This document shows positions 27,878-38,444 of a DNA stretch of 64,000 bases, one piece after another. How positions within the stretch are numbered: the stretch's first letter is position 1; each line of letters begins with the position of its first letter. The translations under genes were made by a program, and so were the position numbers. The notes under the pieces were generated by a model, which did not search any database, was not told the DNA's origin, and was given only the letters and a program-made list of their open reading frames with translations. The stretch comes from Erwinia sp. E_sp_B01_1 (lineage in GTDB: Bacteria; Pseudomonadota; Gammaproteobacteria; Enterobacterales; Enterobacteriaceae). The stretch lies in contig NZ_CP142208.1 of the NCBI RefSeq assembly GCF_036865545.1, positions 4,216,001 to 4,280,000 of the forward strand, read 5' to 3'.

Positions 27878-28873
27878 ATGGAACTGCTTTGTCCTGCAGG
27901 AAATTTACCTGCGTTAAAGGCGGCGATTGAGAATGGTGCGGACGCCGTCTATATCGGTCTGAAAGACGATACCAATGCCCGTCATTTTGCCGGTTTGAAT
28001 TTTACCGAAAAGCGTCTGAAAGAAGCGTCCCGCTACGTTCATCAGCATAGACGTAAACTGCATGTTGCGATCAATACTTTTGCCCATCCGGAGGGGTATC
28101 AGCGTTGGGAACGTGCGGTAGATATGGCCGCACAGGCTGGCGTGGATGCGCTGATTCTGGCGGATATTGCGATGCTGGAGTACGCGGCAAATCGCTATCC
28201 CCACATTGAGCGCCATGTTTCGGTACAGGCCTCCGCCACGAATGCGGAAGCGATCGATTTCTATCAGCGTCATTTTGAGGTCGCGCGGGTTGTGCTTCCA
28301 AGGGTGCTTTCCATGCATCAGGTTCGCCAGCTCGCACGGGCAACCACCGTGCCACTGGAAGTCTTTGCTTTCGGCAGCCTTTGTATCATGGCCGAGGGAC
28401 GCTGCTATCTCTCCTCTTATCTTACTGGCGAATCTCCTAACACCGTCGGAGCCTGCTCACCTGCCCGTTTCGTTCGCTGGCAACAGACGCCCACAGGGCT
28501 GGAGTCACGTTTAAATGAAGTGCTGATCGATCGCTATGGCCCCGGCGAGAACGCCGGCTATCCAACCTTGTGCAAAGGGCGCTATAAAGTCGGTGATCTG
28601 CCCTATCATGCGCTGGAGGAGCCAACCAGCCTCAATACCCTGGAATTGCTGCCTACCCTGCTGGCCACCAATATTGCCTCAGTAAAAATTGAAGGACGGC
28701 AGCGCAGCCCCGCCTATGTGGCACAGATTGCCCGTATCTGGCGCCAGGCGATTGATCGCTGTAAAGCGGATCCTGAGCATTTTACCGCGCAGCAAAACTG
28801 GATGACGGCGCTGAGCGCGCTGAGTGAAGGCACACAAACCACGCTGGGTGCTTATCACCGGGAATGGCAGTAA
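27878..28873 (+). CDS. ubiU: Oxygen-independent ubiquinone hydroxylase component UbiU (U32 family)
   Basis: UbiU and UbiV form an iron-sulfur heterodimer that hydroxylates the ubiquinone ring under anaerobic conditions, with prephenate as a reported oxygen donor. The 331-residue sequence has the U32 peptidase-family signature (ELLCPAGNLPALKAAIENGADAVYIG in pieces; FAFGSLCIMAEGRCYLSSY). Cysteines in LCIMAEGRC, GACSPAR and LCKGRY are candidate [4Fe-4S] ligands. It is followed by ubiV after eight bases. Confidence 0.95.
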   Translation: MELLCPAGNLPALKAAIENGADAVYIGLKDDTNARHFAGLNFTEKRLKEASRYVHQHRRKLHVAINTFAHPEGYQRWERAVDMAAQAGVDALILADIAMLEYAANRYPHIERHVSVQASATNAEAIDFYQRHFEVARVVLPRVLSMHQVRQLARATTVPLEVFAFGSLCIMAEGRCYLSSYLTGESPNTVGACSPARFVRWQQTPTGLESRLNEVLIDRYGPGENAGYPTLCKGRYKVGDLPYHALEEPTSLNTLELLPTLLATNIASVKIEGRQRSPAYVAQIARIWRQAIDRCKADPEHFTAQQNWMTALSALSEGTQTTLGAYHREWQ

Positions 28874-28881
28874 GGATTATG

Positions 28882-29760
28882 ATGAAATATGCGTTAGGAC
28901 CGGTCCTCTGGTACTGGTCAAATCAGAAGCTTCAGGCCTTTTATCAGGCCGCCGCAGAGAGCCAGGCAGATATTATCTATCTGGGTGAAGCGGTATGCAG
29001 TAAACGCCGGGCAACCCGAAATGGCGACTGGCTGGCAATGGCGAGAGAGGTGGCCAGCGCCGGGAAACAGGTAGTGCTCAGCACCCTGGCCCTGGTGCAG
29101 TCTCCCTCTGAACTCACCGAGCTGAAAAGGTATGTCGATAACGGTGAGTTCCTGATCGAAGCCAACGATATGGGCACGGTGAATATGGCGGCGGGTGCCG
29201 GGCTGCCTTTTGTCGCCGGGCATGCGCTTAACTGCTACAACGCCGTGACGCTGCGTCTGCTGCTTAAGATGGGCATGACCCGCTGGTGTATGCCGGTAGA
29301 GCTGTCACGCGAGTGGTTGATCAATCTTCTGACCCAATGCGACGAGCTGGGTATCCGCGGGCAGTTTGAAGTGGAAGTCCTGAGCTATGGTTATTTGCCA
29401 CTGGCTTATTCAGCGCGCTGCTTTACCGCCAGGGCAGAAAATCGGGGTAAAGATGACTGTCAGACCTGCTGCATTGAGTATCCACAGGGAAGGATGCTGC
29501 GTACCCAGGAAGATCAGCAGGTATTTGTGCTGAACGGTATTCAGACGATGAGCGGCTATTGCTATAACCTGGGCAACGATCTGATTTCGATGCAGGGGCT
29601 GGTGGATGTTGTACGCTTCTCTCCTCAGGATACGGCTACCCTTGCCGTCATAGAGGCGTTCCGCGCTAATGAAACAGGCACACAACCTCTGCCGGTGCTT
29701 TCCCGACATCAGTGCAACGGCTACTGGTGGCAGGTAGCAGGCCTGGAACGGGTCAGCTGA
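28882..29760 (+). CDS. ubiV: Oxygen-independent ubiquinone hydroxylase component UbiV (U32 family)
   Basis: UbiV is the partner of UbiU. The 292 residues include EAVCSKRRATRNGDWL, the core PFVAGHALNCYNAVTLRLL, and a cysteine cluster AYSARCFTARAENRGKDD with CQTCC, expected to hold the iron-sulfur cluster. Two ATG codons stand side by side at 28879 and 28882; the second gives MKYALGPVLWYW as in E. coli and better spacing to AGGA at 28873-28876. The longer frame starting at 28864 overlaps ubiU and is not needed. Confidence 0.95.
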   Translation: MKYALGPVLWYWSNQKLQAFYQAAAESQADIIYLGEAVCSKRRATRNGDWLAMAREVASAGKQVVLSTLALVQSPSELTELKRYVDNGEFLIEANDMGTVNMAAGAGLPFVAGHALNCYNAVTLRLLLKMGMTRWCMPVELSREWLINLLTQCDELGIRGQFEVEVLSYGYLPLAYSARCFTARAENRGKDDCQTCCIEYPQGRMLRTQEDQQVFVLNGIQTMSGYCYNLGNDLISMQGLVDVVRFSPQDTATLAVIEAFRANETGTQPLPVLSRHQCNGYWWQVAGLERVS

Positions 29761-29964
29761 TAATGCGTCTTTCAGAGGCGCTTAATGCCCTTTGCGTTGA
29801 TTGCAGTTTTAATGCAGGGAATGTTGGGTAATACTGAGGCCACATCCTGCGACTGGCCCTGTCAGCGTAAAAGTGCTTCAAATTGCCAATCCCTCTGACA
29901 AAATTTCGTCCAGGATAGCTATTTGTATTGGCGCTAATCCCGCCCTTCGCATAAGTGAGCAACT

Positions 29965-30971
29965 ATGTCTGATAAAAAAATGTCCCGCTCTCGGTTCTCG
30001 ACTTAGCCCCGATTCCGCAGGGCGCCACTGCACGCGATGCTTTTCACGCGTCACTGGCTCTCGCACAGCAAGCTGAAAAATCAGGTTACAACCGCTACTG
30101 GCTGGCTGAACACCACAATATGACCGGGATTGCGAGCGCGGCCACTTCGGTTCTGATTGGTTACCTGGCTGCCAATACCACAACGTTGCGGTTAGGTTCC
30201 GGTGGCGTAATGCTGCCTAACCATTCCCCACTGGTGATTGCTGAGCAGTTCGGCACGCTGGAATCCCTTTATCCGGGTCGAATTGATTTAGGTCTGGGCC
30301 GTGCGCCAGGTTCCGATCAGCGCACTATGATGGCACTACGCCGGCATATGGGCGGCCACGTCGACAACTTCCCTGCCGATGTGTCGGAGATGATTGGCTG
30401 GTTTGATGCAAAAGAAGGCGTGCAACCTGCGGTTCAACCCGTGCCTGGTCTGGGCCTGAAAATCCCGGTGTGGCTGCTTGGATCCAGTCTCTACAGTGCA
30501 CAGCTTGCGGCTCAGCTTGGCCTGCCTTTTGCGTTCGCCTCGCATTTTGCACCGGATATGCTGCTACAGGCTCTGCATCTCTACCGTGAGAATTTCAAAC
30601 CCTCCGTCCGGCTGGAAAAACCTCATGCGATGGTCTGCGTCAACGTGATTGCCGCTGACAGCGAGCGTGATGCCCGCTTTATGTTTACCTCAATGCAGCA
30701 GCAGTTTATCAATTTGCGCCGCGGTAAACCCGGCCCGCTTCCGGCTCCGGTGGAGAACATGGATAACCTGTGGTCACCCTCAGAGCAGTATGGTGTGCAG
30801 CAGGCACTGAGCATGTCGATTATTGGTGACAAAGAGAAAGTCCGTCAGGGTCTGATTTCACTGATCCGCGAAACTCAGGCGGATGAAATCATGGTCAATG
30901 GGCAGATTTTTGACAACCAGGCTCGTCTGCGCTCCTTTGAGCTGGCGATGGAAGCAAATAACACTCTCTAA
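29965..30971 (+). pseudogene. yhbW: YhbW luciferase-like monooxygenase, frame broken in a seven-A tract
   Basis: From ATG 29965 the frame reads MSDKK, then the run of seven A (29974-29980) sends it into a stop at codon 14. In the next frame, starting right after the A run, the sequence continues without interruption as [14 protein letters not shown]...[14 protein letters not shown] and on to 30971, exactly as in E. coli YhbW (about 335 residues). One more A would restore a full-length protein. The frame that is open from ATG 30120 has lost about 51 N-terminal residues, which form the first strand and helix of the flavin barrel. Possible readings: sequencing indel in a homopolymer, a real null mutation, or slippage-controlled expression. 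The C-terminal 283 residues look undamaged. E. coli mtr, which follows yhbW there, is absent. Confidence 0.8.
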
Positions 30972-30982
30972 GCCGGATGAAC

Positions 30983-31002
30983 CTCCCCGTTTTACTGGGG
31001 AG
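30983..31002 (+). terminator. Hairpin after yhbW
   Basis: CTCCCC and GGGGAG pair across an eight-base loop and CTTT follows; a weak terminator for yhbW ahead of the stronger one at 31044. Confidence 0.5.
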
Positions 31003-31043
31003 CTTTGACAGGTAACGCCAGCTATTCTCCGGAGAGCAGGCAT

Positions 31044-31073
31044 AAAAAAACCAGCCCGAAGGCTGGTTTTTTT
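31044..31073. terminator. Bidirectional terminator between yhbW and deaD
   Basis: Seven A, CCAGCC, CGAA tetraloop, GGCTGG, then seven T. It ends deaD transcripts on the minus strand and yhbW transcripts on the plus strand. Confidence 0.9.
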
Positions 31074-31089
31074 GATCGTCACTCAGTGA

Positions 31090-33024
31090 TTATGCATCAC
31101 GACGACGAGTTGGTGCGCTGCCGCTTTCTTCACGACGTGGACCACGGTTTCCACCGCCATCACGGCTGAAGTTGCCGCCACGACGCTCACCGCCGCCGTT
31201 ACGGTCGTTGCTGAAGCGACGAGCGCCTTCAGGACGATCGCCACGTGCTGCGCCGCCAGCGGCACCGAAGCCACCACGGCCTGGAGCACCGCCGCCACGA
31301 CGTTCGCCGCCACCGCTACGCTCTTTGCTGTGTGGCACTGCATCGCCAATCAGCTGCATATTCATAGGTTTATTCAGAATACGCGTACGAGTGAAGTGGG
31401 ACAGAATGTCACCCGGCATGCCTTTCGGCAGCTCGATGGTGGAGTGAGTACCGAACAGCTTGATGTTACCGATGTAACGGCTGCTGATGTCACCTTCATT
31501 GGCAATTGCGCCAACGATATGACGAACTTCTACGCCGTCATCGCGACCCACTTCAATGCGGTAAACTTCCATATCGCCAACGTCACGACGTTCGCGACGT
31601 GGACGATCGCCAGCTTCACCACGTGGTTCACGTGGACCGCGGTCCGGACGATCACCACGACGGTCGTCACGCTCTTTGAACTCACGACGAGGACGCTGAG
31701 GTGCATCGGCAGGAACGATCAGAGGACGTTCACCCTGAGCCATTTTCAGCAGAGCTGCGGCCAGCGTTTCGATATCCAGTTCGTCTTCTGCAGGCTGCAT
31801 TTTGCTCAGCAGTGCGCGGTACTGTTCCAGATCGCTGCTTTCCAGCTGCTGCTGAACTTTAGCGGCAAACTTGGCCAGACGACGCTCACCCAGCAGTTCT
31901 GCGTTAGGCAGTTCAACTTCCGGAATGGTCAGCTTCATGGTGCGTTCAATGTTACGCAGCAGACGACGCTCACGGTTCTCAACGAACAGCAGAGCACGGC
32001 CAGCACGACCAGCACGACCGGTACGGCCGATACGGTGAACGTAAGATTCAGCATCCATAGGGATGTCAAAGTTGACCACCAGGCTGATGCGCTCAACGTC
32101 CAGGCCACGGGCCGCAACGTCAGTAGCAATCAGAATGTCCAGGCGACCATCTTTCAGACGCTCCAGAGTCTGCTCACGCAGAGCCTGGTTCATGTCACCG
32201 TTCAGGGCAGCACTGTTATAACCGCTACGCTCCAGCGCTTCAGCAACTTCCAGCGTGGCGTTTTTGGTACGTACGAAGATGATCGCAGCATCAAAATCTT
32301 CAGCTTCCAGGAAGCGAGTCAGTGCGTCAGTCTTACGACCGAAAGCAGTCCAGTAGCTCTGGCTGATGTCAGGGCGAGTGGTCATGCTTGACTGGATACG
32401 CACTTCCTGCGGATCTTTCATAAAGCGTTTGGTAATACGACGAATCGCTTCTGGCATGGTGGCAGAGAACAGTGCGGTCTGATGACCGTCCGGGATCTGC
32501 GCCATGATAGTTTCAACGTCTTCGATGAAGCCCATACGCAGCATTTCATCGGCTTCGTCCAGCACCAGGCCGCGCAGGTTAGAAAGGTCTAACGTGCCGC
32601 GTTTCAGGTGATCCAGCAGGCGACCAGGCGTACCCACAACAACCTGTGGACCCTGGCGCAGAGCGCGCAGCTGTACGTCGTAACGCTGGCCGCCGTAAAG
32701 GGCCACCACGTTAAGACCGCGCATGTGTTTAGCAAACTCGGTGATAGCTTCGCCTACCTGAACCGCCAACTCACGCGTTGGTGCCAGCACCAGAATCTGA
32801 GGTGCTTTCAGGGTAGGATCAATGTTGTTCAGCAGTGGCAGCGAGAACGCTGCAGTTTTTCCGCTACCGGTCTGTGCCATACCCAGAACATCACGGCCAG
32901 CCAACAGGTGAGGAATACACTCAGCCTGGATTGGAGAAGGCTTAACGTAGCCCATACCGTTCAGAGATTCGAGGAGGTCGGCGTTCAGGCCAAGGTCAGC
33001 AAAAGTGGTTTCAATATCAGTCAT
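31090..33024 (-). CDS. deaD: Cold-shock DEAD-box RNA helicase DeaD (CsdA)
   Basis: DeaD unwinds RNA in ribosome assembly and mRNA decay, mainly in the cold. The motifs are complete: Q motif, [18 protein letters not shown] (VLDEADEML), SAT, and HRIGRTGR. Behind the core lie the dimerisation domain, an RNA-binding domain ([20 protein letters not shown]) and a disordered Arg/Gly-rich tail. I chose ATG 33024 ([12 protein letters not shown]); the GTG nine bases upstream is an alternative. The 644-residue length is slightly above E. coli (629) because of the longer Gly-rich tail. The small yrbN frame lies directly upstream. Confidence 0.97.
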   Translation of the reverse strand: MTDIETTFADLGLNADLLESLNGMGYVKPSPIQAECIPHLLAGRDVLGMAQTGSGKTAAFSLPLLNNIDPTLKAPQILVLAPTRELAVQVGEAITEFAKHMRGLNVVALYGGQRYDVQLRALRQGPQVVVGTPGRLLDHLKRGTLDLSNLRGLVLDEADEMLRMGFIEDVETIMAQIPDGHQTALFSATMPEAIRRITKRFMKDPQEVRIQSSMTTRPDISQSYWTAFGRKTDALTRFLEAEDFDAAIIFVRTKNATLEVAEALERSGYNSAALNGDMNQALREQTLERLKDGRLDILIATDVAARGLDVERISLVVNFDIPMDAESYVHRIGRTGRAGRAGRALLFVENRERRLLRNIERTMKLTIPEVELPNAELLGERRLAKFAAKVQQQLESSDLEQYRALLSKMQPAEDELDIETLAAALLKMAQGERPLIVPADAPQRPRREFKERDDRRGDRPDRGPREPRGEAGDRPRRERRDVGDMEVYRIEVGRDDGVEVRHIVGAIANEGDISSRYIGNIKLFGTHSTIELPKGMPGDILSHFTRTRILNKPMNMQLIGDAVPHSKERSGGGERRGGGAPGRGGFGAAGGAARGDRPEGARRFSNDRNGGGERRGGNFSRDGGGNRGPRREESGSAPTRRRDA

Positions 33025-33040
33025 GTAGTACACGTGCCTC

Positions 33041-33097
33041 TTAGATTGCGGCGGCCAGTCTACATAACTCGTCGTGAAAACATTCAGTCATTTTCAT
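33041..33097 (-). CDS. yrbN: Small protein YrbN, upstream of deaD
   Basis: An 18-codon frame starts at ATG 33097, stops at TAA 33041-33043, and encodes [18 protein letters not shown]. The block [10 protein letters not shown] is the recognisable core of the E. coli small protein YrbN, which occupies the same place between nlpI and deaD. It ends 16 bases before the deaD start, so translational coupling or a regulatory role on deaD is plausible. The ribosome site is poor (ACTTTTTG). Confidence 0.6.
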   Translation of the reverse strand: MKMTECFHDELCRLAAAI

Positions 33098-33200
33098 CAA
33101 AAAGTGTGAACCGGCTCAAATTAGTGGTTTCGACGAACAAGAAAGCCCTCATCCGCTAAGATGATGACATTTCGAAAAAAGGGCGATAGTAGTTCGTCAG

Positions 33201-34085
33201 CTATTGCTGGTCGGATTCTGATAAATCGTCTTGTGTCTGGCCGAGTAGGGCCAGCTCCAACAATGCATATCGGTGCTCAACGAAGTTATGTACGTTGTTT
33301 GCGACCGTCAGCTTGAACAACGCTTCTGCGTCGTCCTTCTCCCCCAGACTTAGGTAATGTTTACCTAAATAGAAGTTGGTTTCACTGAGATGTTCAGCGA
33401 GCGAGGTGTTATCCGTTGCGTCTGCCTTGAGACTGTCCATCAGCGTACTTTCGCTGATATTTCCCAGGTAGAACTCGACAATATTCCATCCCCATTGGTC
33501 TCTGACCGCTTTGTCATAACGCTGTTGGAGCGCTACTTTAGCCTTGTCACTGTCCATCTCTCTTTCATCGAGATACAGCCACAAGCTACGGAAAGGATCG
33601 TTAGGATCGTCTTGATAAAACGCCAGCAGATCATCTTGCGCTAATTTAAACCTTCCACCGTAGTAAAGTGCGATACCGCGGTTTAAATGCGCATAATTGT
33701 AAGTTGGATCAAGCTCAAGTACAGAATCAAACGCTTCATAGGCAGCATCAAAATTGCCTGCCTGCGTTAAATATATGCCTAAGTAATTGAATACTTCAGG
33801 CATATCGGGTCTGACAGATAACGCTAGTGAAAAATCATTTCGCGCCAGTGCTCTCAAACCTAAACTATCATACAACACTCCGCGCTCATATAATAGCTGT
33901 GCGCGTTCATCATCGCTAAGGGATCGACTGGCAAGAATTTGTTCCATGCGCGCCAGGATGACTTCCTGTTGCAGCGTAGGCTGAAGCGGAACAGCCAGAA
34001 CCTCATCCTTACGCCAATCCGAGTTGCTGCATCCTGCCAGCATTAAAGCTGTCGCAACGAAACACCAGCGCAAATAAGGCTTCAT
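33201..34085 (-). CDS. nlpI: Outer-membrane lipoprotein NlpI (TPR adaptor)
   Basis: NlpI is a TPR lipoprotein that scaffolds peptidoglycan enzymes and delivers the hydrolase MepS to the protease Prc. The 294-residue sequence has a lipoprotein signal ending in the lipobox LAGC (cysteine near 19) followed by Ser, which allows outer-membrane sorting. TPR-type pairs are visible at [47 protein letters not shown] and [19 protein letters not shown]. It lies between pnp and deaD, as in E. coli. Confidence 0.97.
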   Translation of the reverse strand: MKPYLRWCFVATALMLAGCSNSDWRKDEVLAVPLQPTLQQEVILARMEQILASRSLSDDERAQLLYERGVLYDSLGLRALARNDFSLALSVRPDMPEVFNYLGIYLTQAGNFDAAYEAFDSVLELDPTYNYAHLNRGIALYYGGRFKLAQDDLLAFYQDDPNDPFRSLWLYLDEREMDSDKAKVALQQRYDKAVRDQWGWNIVEFYLGNISESTLMDSLKADATDNTSLAEHLSETNFYLGKHYLSLGEKDDAEALFKLTVANNVHNFVEHRYALLELALLGQTQDDLSESDQQ

Positions 34086-34172
34086 TTCCCACTCCCGAAT
34101 ACAAACAATGGGATGACATTCCTTTCATCCGCCTGCCCTGCACAAGGTGTCTTCCTGCCCTCGCGATGAAAC

Positions 34173-34198
34173 AGCTCTCCATACAGAGATGGAGAGCT
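34173..34198 (-). terminator. Hairpin between pnp and nlpI
   Basis: The perfect 10-bp stem AGCTCTCCAT/ATGGAGAGCT with a six-base loop lies 14 bases after the pnp stop. On the minus strand only TGTTTC follows, so it may protect the 3' end or attenuate rather than fully terminate. Confidence 0.5.
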
Positions 34199-34211
34199 TA
34201 ATGGTCTGACG

Positions 34212-36350
34212 TTATTCTGCTTCAGGAGCTGCTGGTGCCGCTTCCGCTGCAGGCTGCTCAGCAGTCTGCTCGGTCGCTTCTTTGATGCTCAGACGCACAC
34301 GGCCCTGGCGATCAACTTCCAGAACCTTCACAGGTACTTCCTGACCCATCTGCAGGTAGTCGGTCACTTTCTCAACGCGCTTGTCAGCGATCTGAGAGAT
34401 GTGAACCAGACCTTCTTTACCGCCACCGATAGCAACGAAGGCGCCGAAGTCTACGATGCGGGTCACTTTACCGTTGTAAATGCGGCCTACTTCGATTTCT
34501 GCGGTGATCTCTTCGATACGACGGATAGCATATTTTGCTTTATCGCCGTCGGTTGCTGCGATTTTCACCGTACCGTCATCTTCGATTTCGATGGTGGTGC
34601 CGGTTTCTTCGGTCAGCGCACGGATAACAGAACCGCCTTTACCGATAACATCTTTGATCTTGTCCGGACTGATCTTGATGGTATGGATACGTGGGGCAAA
34701 CTCAGAGATATCGCCGCGTGGGGTGCTGATAGCCTGTTCCATCACGCCCAGGATGTGCAGACGCGCGCCCTTAGCCTGATTCAGAGCCACCTGCATGATT
34801 TCGCGGGTGATACCTTCAATTTTGATGTCCATCTGCAGCGCGGTGATACCTTCACGGCTACCGGCTACTTTGAAGTCCATGTCGCCCAGATGATCTTCAT
34901 CACCCAGGATATCGGACAGAACGACGAAGTTCTCACCGTCTTTTACCAGGCCCATCGCGATACCGGCTACGGCAGCTTGGATTGGCACGCCCGCGTCCAT
35001 CAGTGCCAGAGAAGCACCACAAACGGAAGCCATGGAAGAAGAACCGTTGGACTCGGTGATTTCTGACACTACACGTACGGTGTACGGGAAGGCGTCGCCT
35101 TTAGGCATAACAGCCAGTACGCCACGCTTCGCCAGACGGCCGTGACCGATCTCACGACGCTTAGGTGAACCAACCATACCGGTTTCACCTACGCAGTACG
35201 GAGGGAAGTTGTAGTGGAACAGGAAGTTGTCGGTACGCTCGCCCATCAGCTCATCCAGGTTCTGCGCATCACGGGCAGTGCCCAGAGTTGCGGTAACCAG
35301 TGCCTGAGTTTCGCCACGAGTGAACAGCGCTGAACCGTGGGTACGTGGCAGTACGCCTGTACGCACATCCAGACCACGAATCATGTCTTTTTCGCGACCA
35401 TCGATACGCGGCTCGCCACGCAGAATGCGGCTACGAACAACGTTTTTCTCCAGCGCATGCAGGATATCGCTGATTTCGCCTTCGTCCAGGGTAGCATCTT
35501 CAGCCAGCAAAGCAGCTGTAGCTTCAGATTTGATCACGCCAACCTGAGTGTAACGCTCCTGCTTTTCGGTAATCAGATAAGCGTCGCTCAGGCGGGACTC
35601 AGCCAGCGCAGCGATACGGTTCTGTAACGATTCGTTGACAGCTTCTGGCTGCCAGTCCCAGCGTGGTTTACCTGCTTCAGCGACCAGAGCGTTAATTTCG
35701 TTGATAACGATCTGCTGCTGCTCATGGCCAAACACCACAGCACCCAGCATCTGATCTTCGCTCAGCAGTTCAGCTTCAGACTCAACCATCAGCACGGCGC
35801 CCTGAGTACCAGCAACGATCAGATCCAGCTTACTTTCTTTCAGCTCGTCGGTCGTTGGGTTCAGCACGTACTGGTCGTTGAGGTAGCCCACACGAGCGGC
35901 ACCGATTGGACCGTTGAATGGCAGGCCTGACAGGCTCAGAGCCGCAGAAGCACCAATCATCGCCACGATATCAGGGTTAACCTGTGGGTTAACGGAAACC
36001 ACGGTTGCGATAACCTGGACTTCGTTAATGAACCCTTCAGGGAACAGAGGACGGACCGGGCGGTCAATCAGACGCGAAGTAAGAGTTTCACCTTCGCTTG
36101 GACGGCCTTCACGACGGAAAAAGCTTCCCGGGATACGACCAGCAGCATAAGTACGCTCCTGATAGTTGACGGTCAGCGGGAAGAAGTCCTGGCCTGGCTT
36201 GGTGGTTTTCTTGCCTACAACGGTAACGAACACAGCGGTGTCGTCCATGCTAACCATTACGGCTGCCGTTGCCTGGCGAGCCATCATACCGGTCTCAAGC
36301 GTGACGGTATGCTGACCATACTGGAATTTTCTTACGATCGGGTTCAGCAA
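34212..36350 (-). CDS. pnp: Polynucleotide phosphorylase
   Basis: PNPase is a trimeric 3'-5' phosphorolytic exoribonuclease and a degradosome component. The 712-residue chain has two RNase PH domains (the second with [15 protein letters not shown]), a KH domain ([15 protein letters not shown]) and an S1 domain ([31 protein letters not shown]). The start codon is TTG (36350), as in E. coli, with AAAGGA upstream. The leader contains a long hairpin of the RNase III type, fitting the known autocontrol of pnp. The C-terminus is Ala/Glu-rich. Confidence 0.98.
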   Translation of the reverse strand: MLNPIVRKFQYGQHTVTLETGMMARQATAAVMVSMDDTAVFVTVVGKKTTKPGQDFFPLTVNYQERTYAAGRIPGSFFRREGRPSEGETLTSRLIDRPVRPLFPEGFINEVQVIATVVSVNPQVNPDIVAMIGASAALSLSGLPFNGPIGAARVGYLNDQYVLNPTTDELKESKLDLIVAGTQGAVLMVESEAELLSEDQMLGAVVFGHEQQQIVINEINALVAEAGKPRWDWQPEAVNESLQNRIAALAESRLSDAYLITEKQERYTQVGVIKSEATAALLAEDATLDEGEISDILHALEKNVVRSRILRGEPRIDGREKDMIRGLDVRTGVLPRTHGSALFTRGETQALVTATLGTARDAQNLDELMGERTDNFLFHYNFPPYCVGETGMVGSPKRREIGHGRLAKRGVLAVMPKGDAFPYTVRVVSEITESNGSSSMASVCGASLALMDAGVPIQAAVAGIAMGLVKDGENFVVLSDILGDEDHLGDMDFKVAGSREGITALQMDIKIEGITREIMQVALNQAKGARLHILGVMEQAISTPRGDISEFAPRIHTIKISPDKIKDVIGKGGSVIRALTEETGTTIEIEDDGTVKIAATDGDKAKYAIRRIEEITAEIEVGRIYNGKVTRIVDFGAFVAIGGGKEGLVHISQIADKRVEKVTDYLQMGQEVPVKVLEVDRQGRVRLSIKEATEQTAEQPAAEAAPAAPEAE

Positions 36351-36419
36351 AATTATGTCCTTTACTTGCTGGCAAGGCAGCGGCCCCGCCGTTAATTTTT
36401 AAATCCTCGTTTGCATCCT

Positions 36420-36473
36420 CGCGACTAATGACAACCCTAATCCCCCCTGGGATAAAGCCTCTCATTAGCCGCG
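36420..36473 (-). promoter_or_regulatory. RNase III-type leader hairpin of pnp
   Basis: CGCG-A-CTAATGA (36420-36431) pairs with TCATTAG-C-CGCG (36462-36473), a 12-position stem with a single A-C mismatch, between rpsO and pnp. In E. coli the pnp leader forms a long stem that RNase III cuts, after which PNPase degrades the duplex and lowers its own expression. Confidence 0.7.
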
Positions 36474-36545
36474 CGAACCTCTGCAACTGAAGATCACACT
36501 CAGCAACAATACAATAGTTTGGCTTGCATTGCTGCCGCTCGCCTG

Positions 36546-36573
36546 AAAAAAGGGGCCATAAAGGCCCCTTTTT
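36546..36573. terminator. rpsO terminator (bidirectional)
   Basis: GGGGCC/GGCCCC with an ATAAA loop, six A before it and five T after it (36569-36573). On the minus strand it is the rpsO terminator. On the plus strand it could end a small RNA in the rpsO-pnp gap, where E. coli encodes SraG. Confidence 0.85.
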
Positions 36574-36652
36574 AGCGAAACTCGCACAAATCTGCCTTTA
36601 GCTCTTTTCACGCATGAAAATGCGCCGAAATGACTGAGGCAGATTATGAGAC

Positions 36653-36922
36653 TTAGCGACGCAGACCCAGACGCTCGATCAGGCTGGTGTAACGTGCAAC
36701 GTCTTTACGCTTCAGGTAATCCAGCAGCTTACGACGCTGAGAAACCATACGCAGCAGACCGCGACGGCTGTGGTGGTCTTTCTTGTGCTCAGAGAAGTGA
36801 CCCTGCAGATGGTTAATCTGTGCGGTCAGTAAAGCAACCTGAACTTCGGTAGAACCACTGTCATTCGCATCGCGACCATAATCAGCAACGATCTGCGCTT
36901 TAGATTCAACACTTAGAGACAT
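36653..36922 (-). CDS. rpsO: 30S ribosomal protein S15
   Basis: S15 is a primary binder of 16S rRNA helix 22 in platform assembly and represses its own mRNA through a pseudoknot. The 89 residues match the family throughout ([42 protein letters not shown]). It is transcribed with pnp from an upstream promoter and has its own terminator at 36546. Confidence 0.99.
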   Translation of the reverse strand: MSLSVESKAQIVADYGRDANDSGSTEVQVALLTAQINHLQGHFSEHKKDHHSRRGLLRMVSQRRKLLDYLKRKDVARYTSLIERLGLRR

Positions 36923-36997
36923 GATACAACTCCAAATTATAAGATAAATGTACAGGTGCCGATCTCTAATTCAGCAACCCAATGGTAAAGCCGCGCC

Positions 36998-37026
36998 ATT
37001 CTACTCTTAGCCTGTTGCTTACGCAA
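36998..37026 (-). promoter_or_regulatory. rpsO promoter
   Basis: On the minus strand: -35 TTGCGT (37026-37021), 17-bp spacer, -10 TAGAAT (37003-36998), then a GC-rich discriminator (GGCGCGG) typical of stringently controlled ribosomal promoters. Confidence 0.75.
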
Positions 37027-37030
37027 ATAG

Positions 37031-37975
37031 CTAGTCGGAATATTCTACAACCAGTCTGCGCGGCGCCACGCGACCATCATCAGCAATTTCTGCCATGCCG
37101 ATAAACTTGTTTTCATCGCCTTCAGTTACCCGCACCAGCCCTGAGGATGGAGCATTGGCAGCCTGAACAGGCATACCCTGTCGGAAGTAAGCAGCAACAG
37201 CAGGCAACAGGTTTACCACGGGGTAAGCCGCAGCCGGACTGTCCATAGGCATTAGCAGCGCATCCAGCAACTCTGCCGGCGTACGTTCACTGCGGAAGGC
37301 TTCCTCGCTCAGGGCATTGAGCTGCTCCAGCGTCACCATACTTGCGATGGGATAGGTGGCAACCTGAAGACGTCGCAGGTAAGTGACATGCGCTCCGCAG
37401 CCCAGCATTTCACCCAGATCATCCGTAATTGTGCGGATGTAGGTGCCTTTAGAACAGTGGATTTCCAGCTCAAGTTCATTGCCTTCCCAGCGGATAAACT
37501 TCAGCTCGTAAACTGTAATGCTGCGTGCTTCACGCGGTACTTCAATACCTTCGCGGGCATATTCATACAGTTTACGCCCCTGATACTTCAGCGCAGAGTA
37601 CATAGAGGGCACCTGCTGGGTTTCCCCACGGAAGCTCTCTAATGCACTGTCCAGTTGTTCCTGGGTGAAGGTAACGGGACGTTCGCTGATAACGGCACCA
37701 TCGGCGTCAGAGGTATCTGTACGCTGGCCAAGACGGGCAATGACACGGTAGCGTTTATCGGAGTCCAGCAGATACTGGGAAAACTTGGTGGCTTCTCCCA
37801 GGCAAATCGGCAGCATGCCGGTCGCCAGAGGATCCAACGCGCCGGTATGGCCGGCACGATTTGCTGTGAACAACCGTTTAACTTTTTGCAGGGCATCGTT
37901 ACTGGAAAGCCCCTGCGGTTTGTCCAGCAGCAGGACACCGTGGACGTCGCGTCCGCGACGACGAGGACGGCTCAT
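37031..37975 (-). CDS. truB: tRNA pseudouridine-55 synthase TruB
   Basis: TruB converts U55 in the T loop of all tRNAs to pseudouridine and also acts as a tRNA chaperone. The catalytic aspartate is in [18 protein letters not shown]; the family motif [13 protein letters not shown] and a C-terminal PUA-like domain follow. The length of 314 equals E. coli. The start overlaps the rbfA stop by one base (TGATG). Confidence 0.98.
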   Translation of the reverse strand: MSRPRRRGRDVHGVLLLDKPQGLSSNDALQKVKRLFTANRAGHTGALDPLATGMLPICLGEATKFSQYLLDSDKRYRVIARLGQRTDTSDADGAVISERPVTFTQEQLDSALESFRGETQQVPSMYSALKYQGRKLYEYAREGIEVPREARSITVYELKFIRWEGNELELEIHCSKGTYIRTITDDLGEMLGCGAHVTYLRRLQVATYPIASMVTLEQLNALSEEAFRSERTPAELLDALLMPMDSPAAAYPVVNLLPAVAAYFRQGMPVQAANAPSSGLVRVTEGDENKFIGMAEIADDGRVAPRRLVVEYSD

Positions 37976-38376
37976 CAGTCCTCCTTGTCTTCTTCCTGCG
38001 GTCCACGGCGCTCAGCGTCGTTTTTGACCACGTTAGTCACAAGGTTAGACATGCGCATCCCTTCCACCAACGAGTTATCGTAGAAGAAGGTCAGTTCCGG
38101 CACGATACGCAGACGCATCGCTTTACCCAGCAGCGAGCGGATGTAGCCAGTGGAATCACCCAGCGCACGCAGGCCAGCTTTGATAGCGTCTTCATCTTTG
38201 TCGTTCAGAAAAGTCACAAAGACTTTGGCATAAGCCAGGTCGCGAGAAAGATCCACACCCGATACGGTAACCATCATGCCCAGACGCGGATCTTTGATCT
38301 CACGCTGTAAGATGATGGCGATCTCTTTTTGCAGTTCCTGAGAGACACGCTGCGGGCGACCAAATTCTTTCGCCAT
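37975..38376 (-). CDS. rbfA: Ribosome-binding factor A
   Basis: RbfA binds the immature 30S subunit near helix 1 and is needed for 17S rRNA maturation, above all in the cold. The 133-residue form starts at ATG 38376 ([16 protein letters not shown]) with GGAGAG upstream; the frame extends to 38409 but that part is not conserved. KH-like fold segments include [21 protein letters not shown] and the end is acidic. It lies between infB and truB in the long rimP-pnp gene string. Confidence 0.98.
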   Translation of the reverse strand: MAKEFGRPQRVSQELQKEIAIILQREIKDPRLGMMVTVSGVDLSRDLAYAKVFVTFLNDKDEDAIKAGLRALGDSTGYIRSLLGKAMRLRIVPELTFFYDNSLVEGMRMSNLVTNVVKNDAERRGPQEEDKED

Positions 38377-38444
38377 AATAATACTCTCCAAATAATTCGG
38401 GAGGCACAACGGCCTCCCAAATAAGTCACGCTGTCAGGCGACCA

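Noticed and set aside
29971..29981. Programmed -1 ribosomal frameshifting in yhbW
   Set aside because: The bases are T-AAA-AAA-A, so the first codon cannot re-pair cleanly after a slip, and no stimulatory stem-loop is evident; indel or homopolymer variation is simpler.
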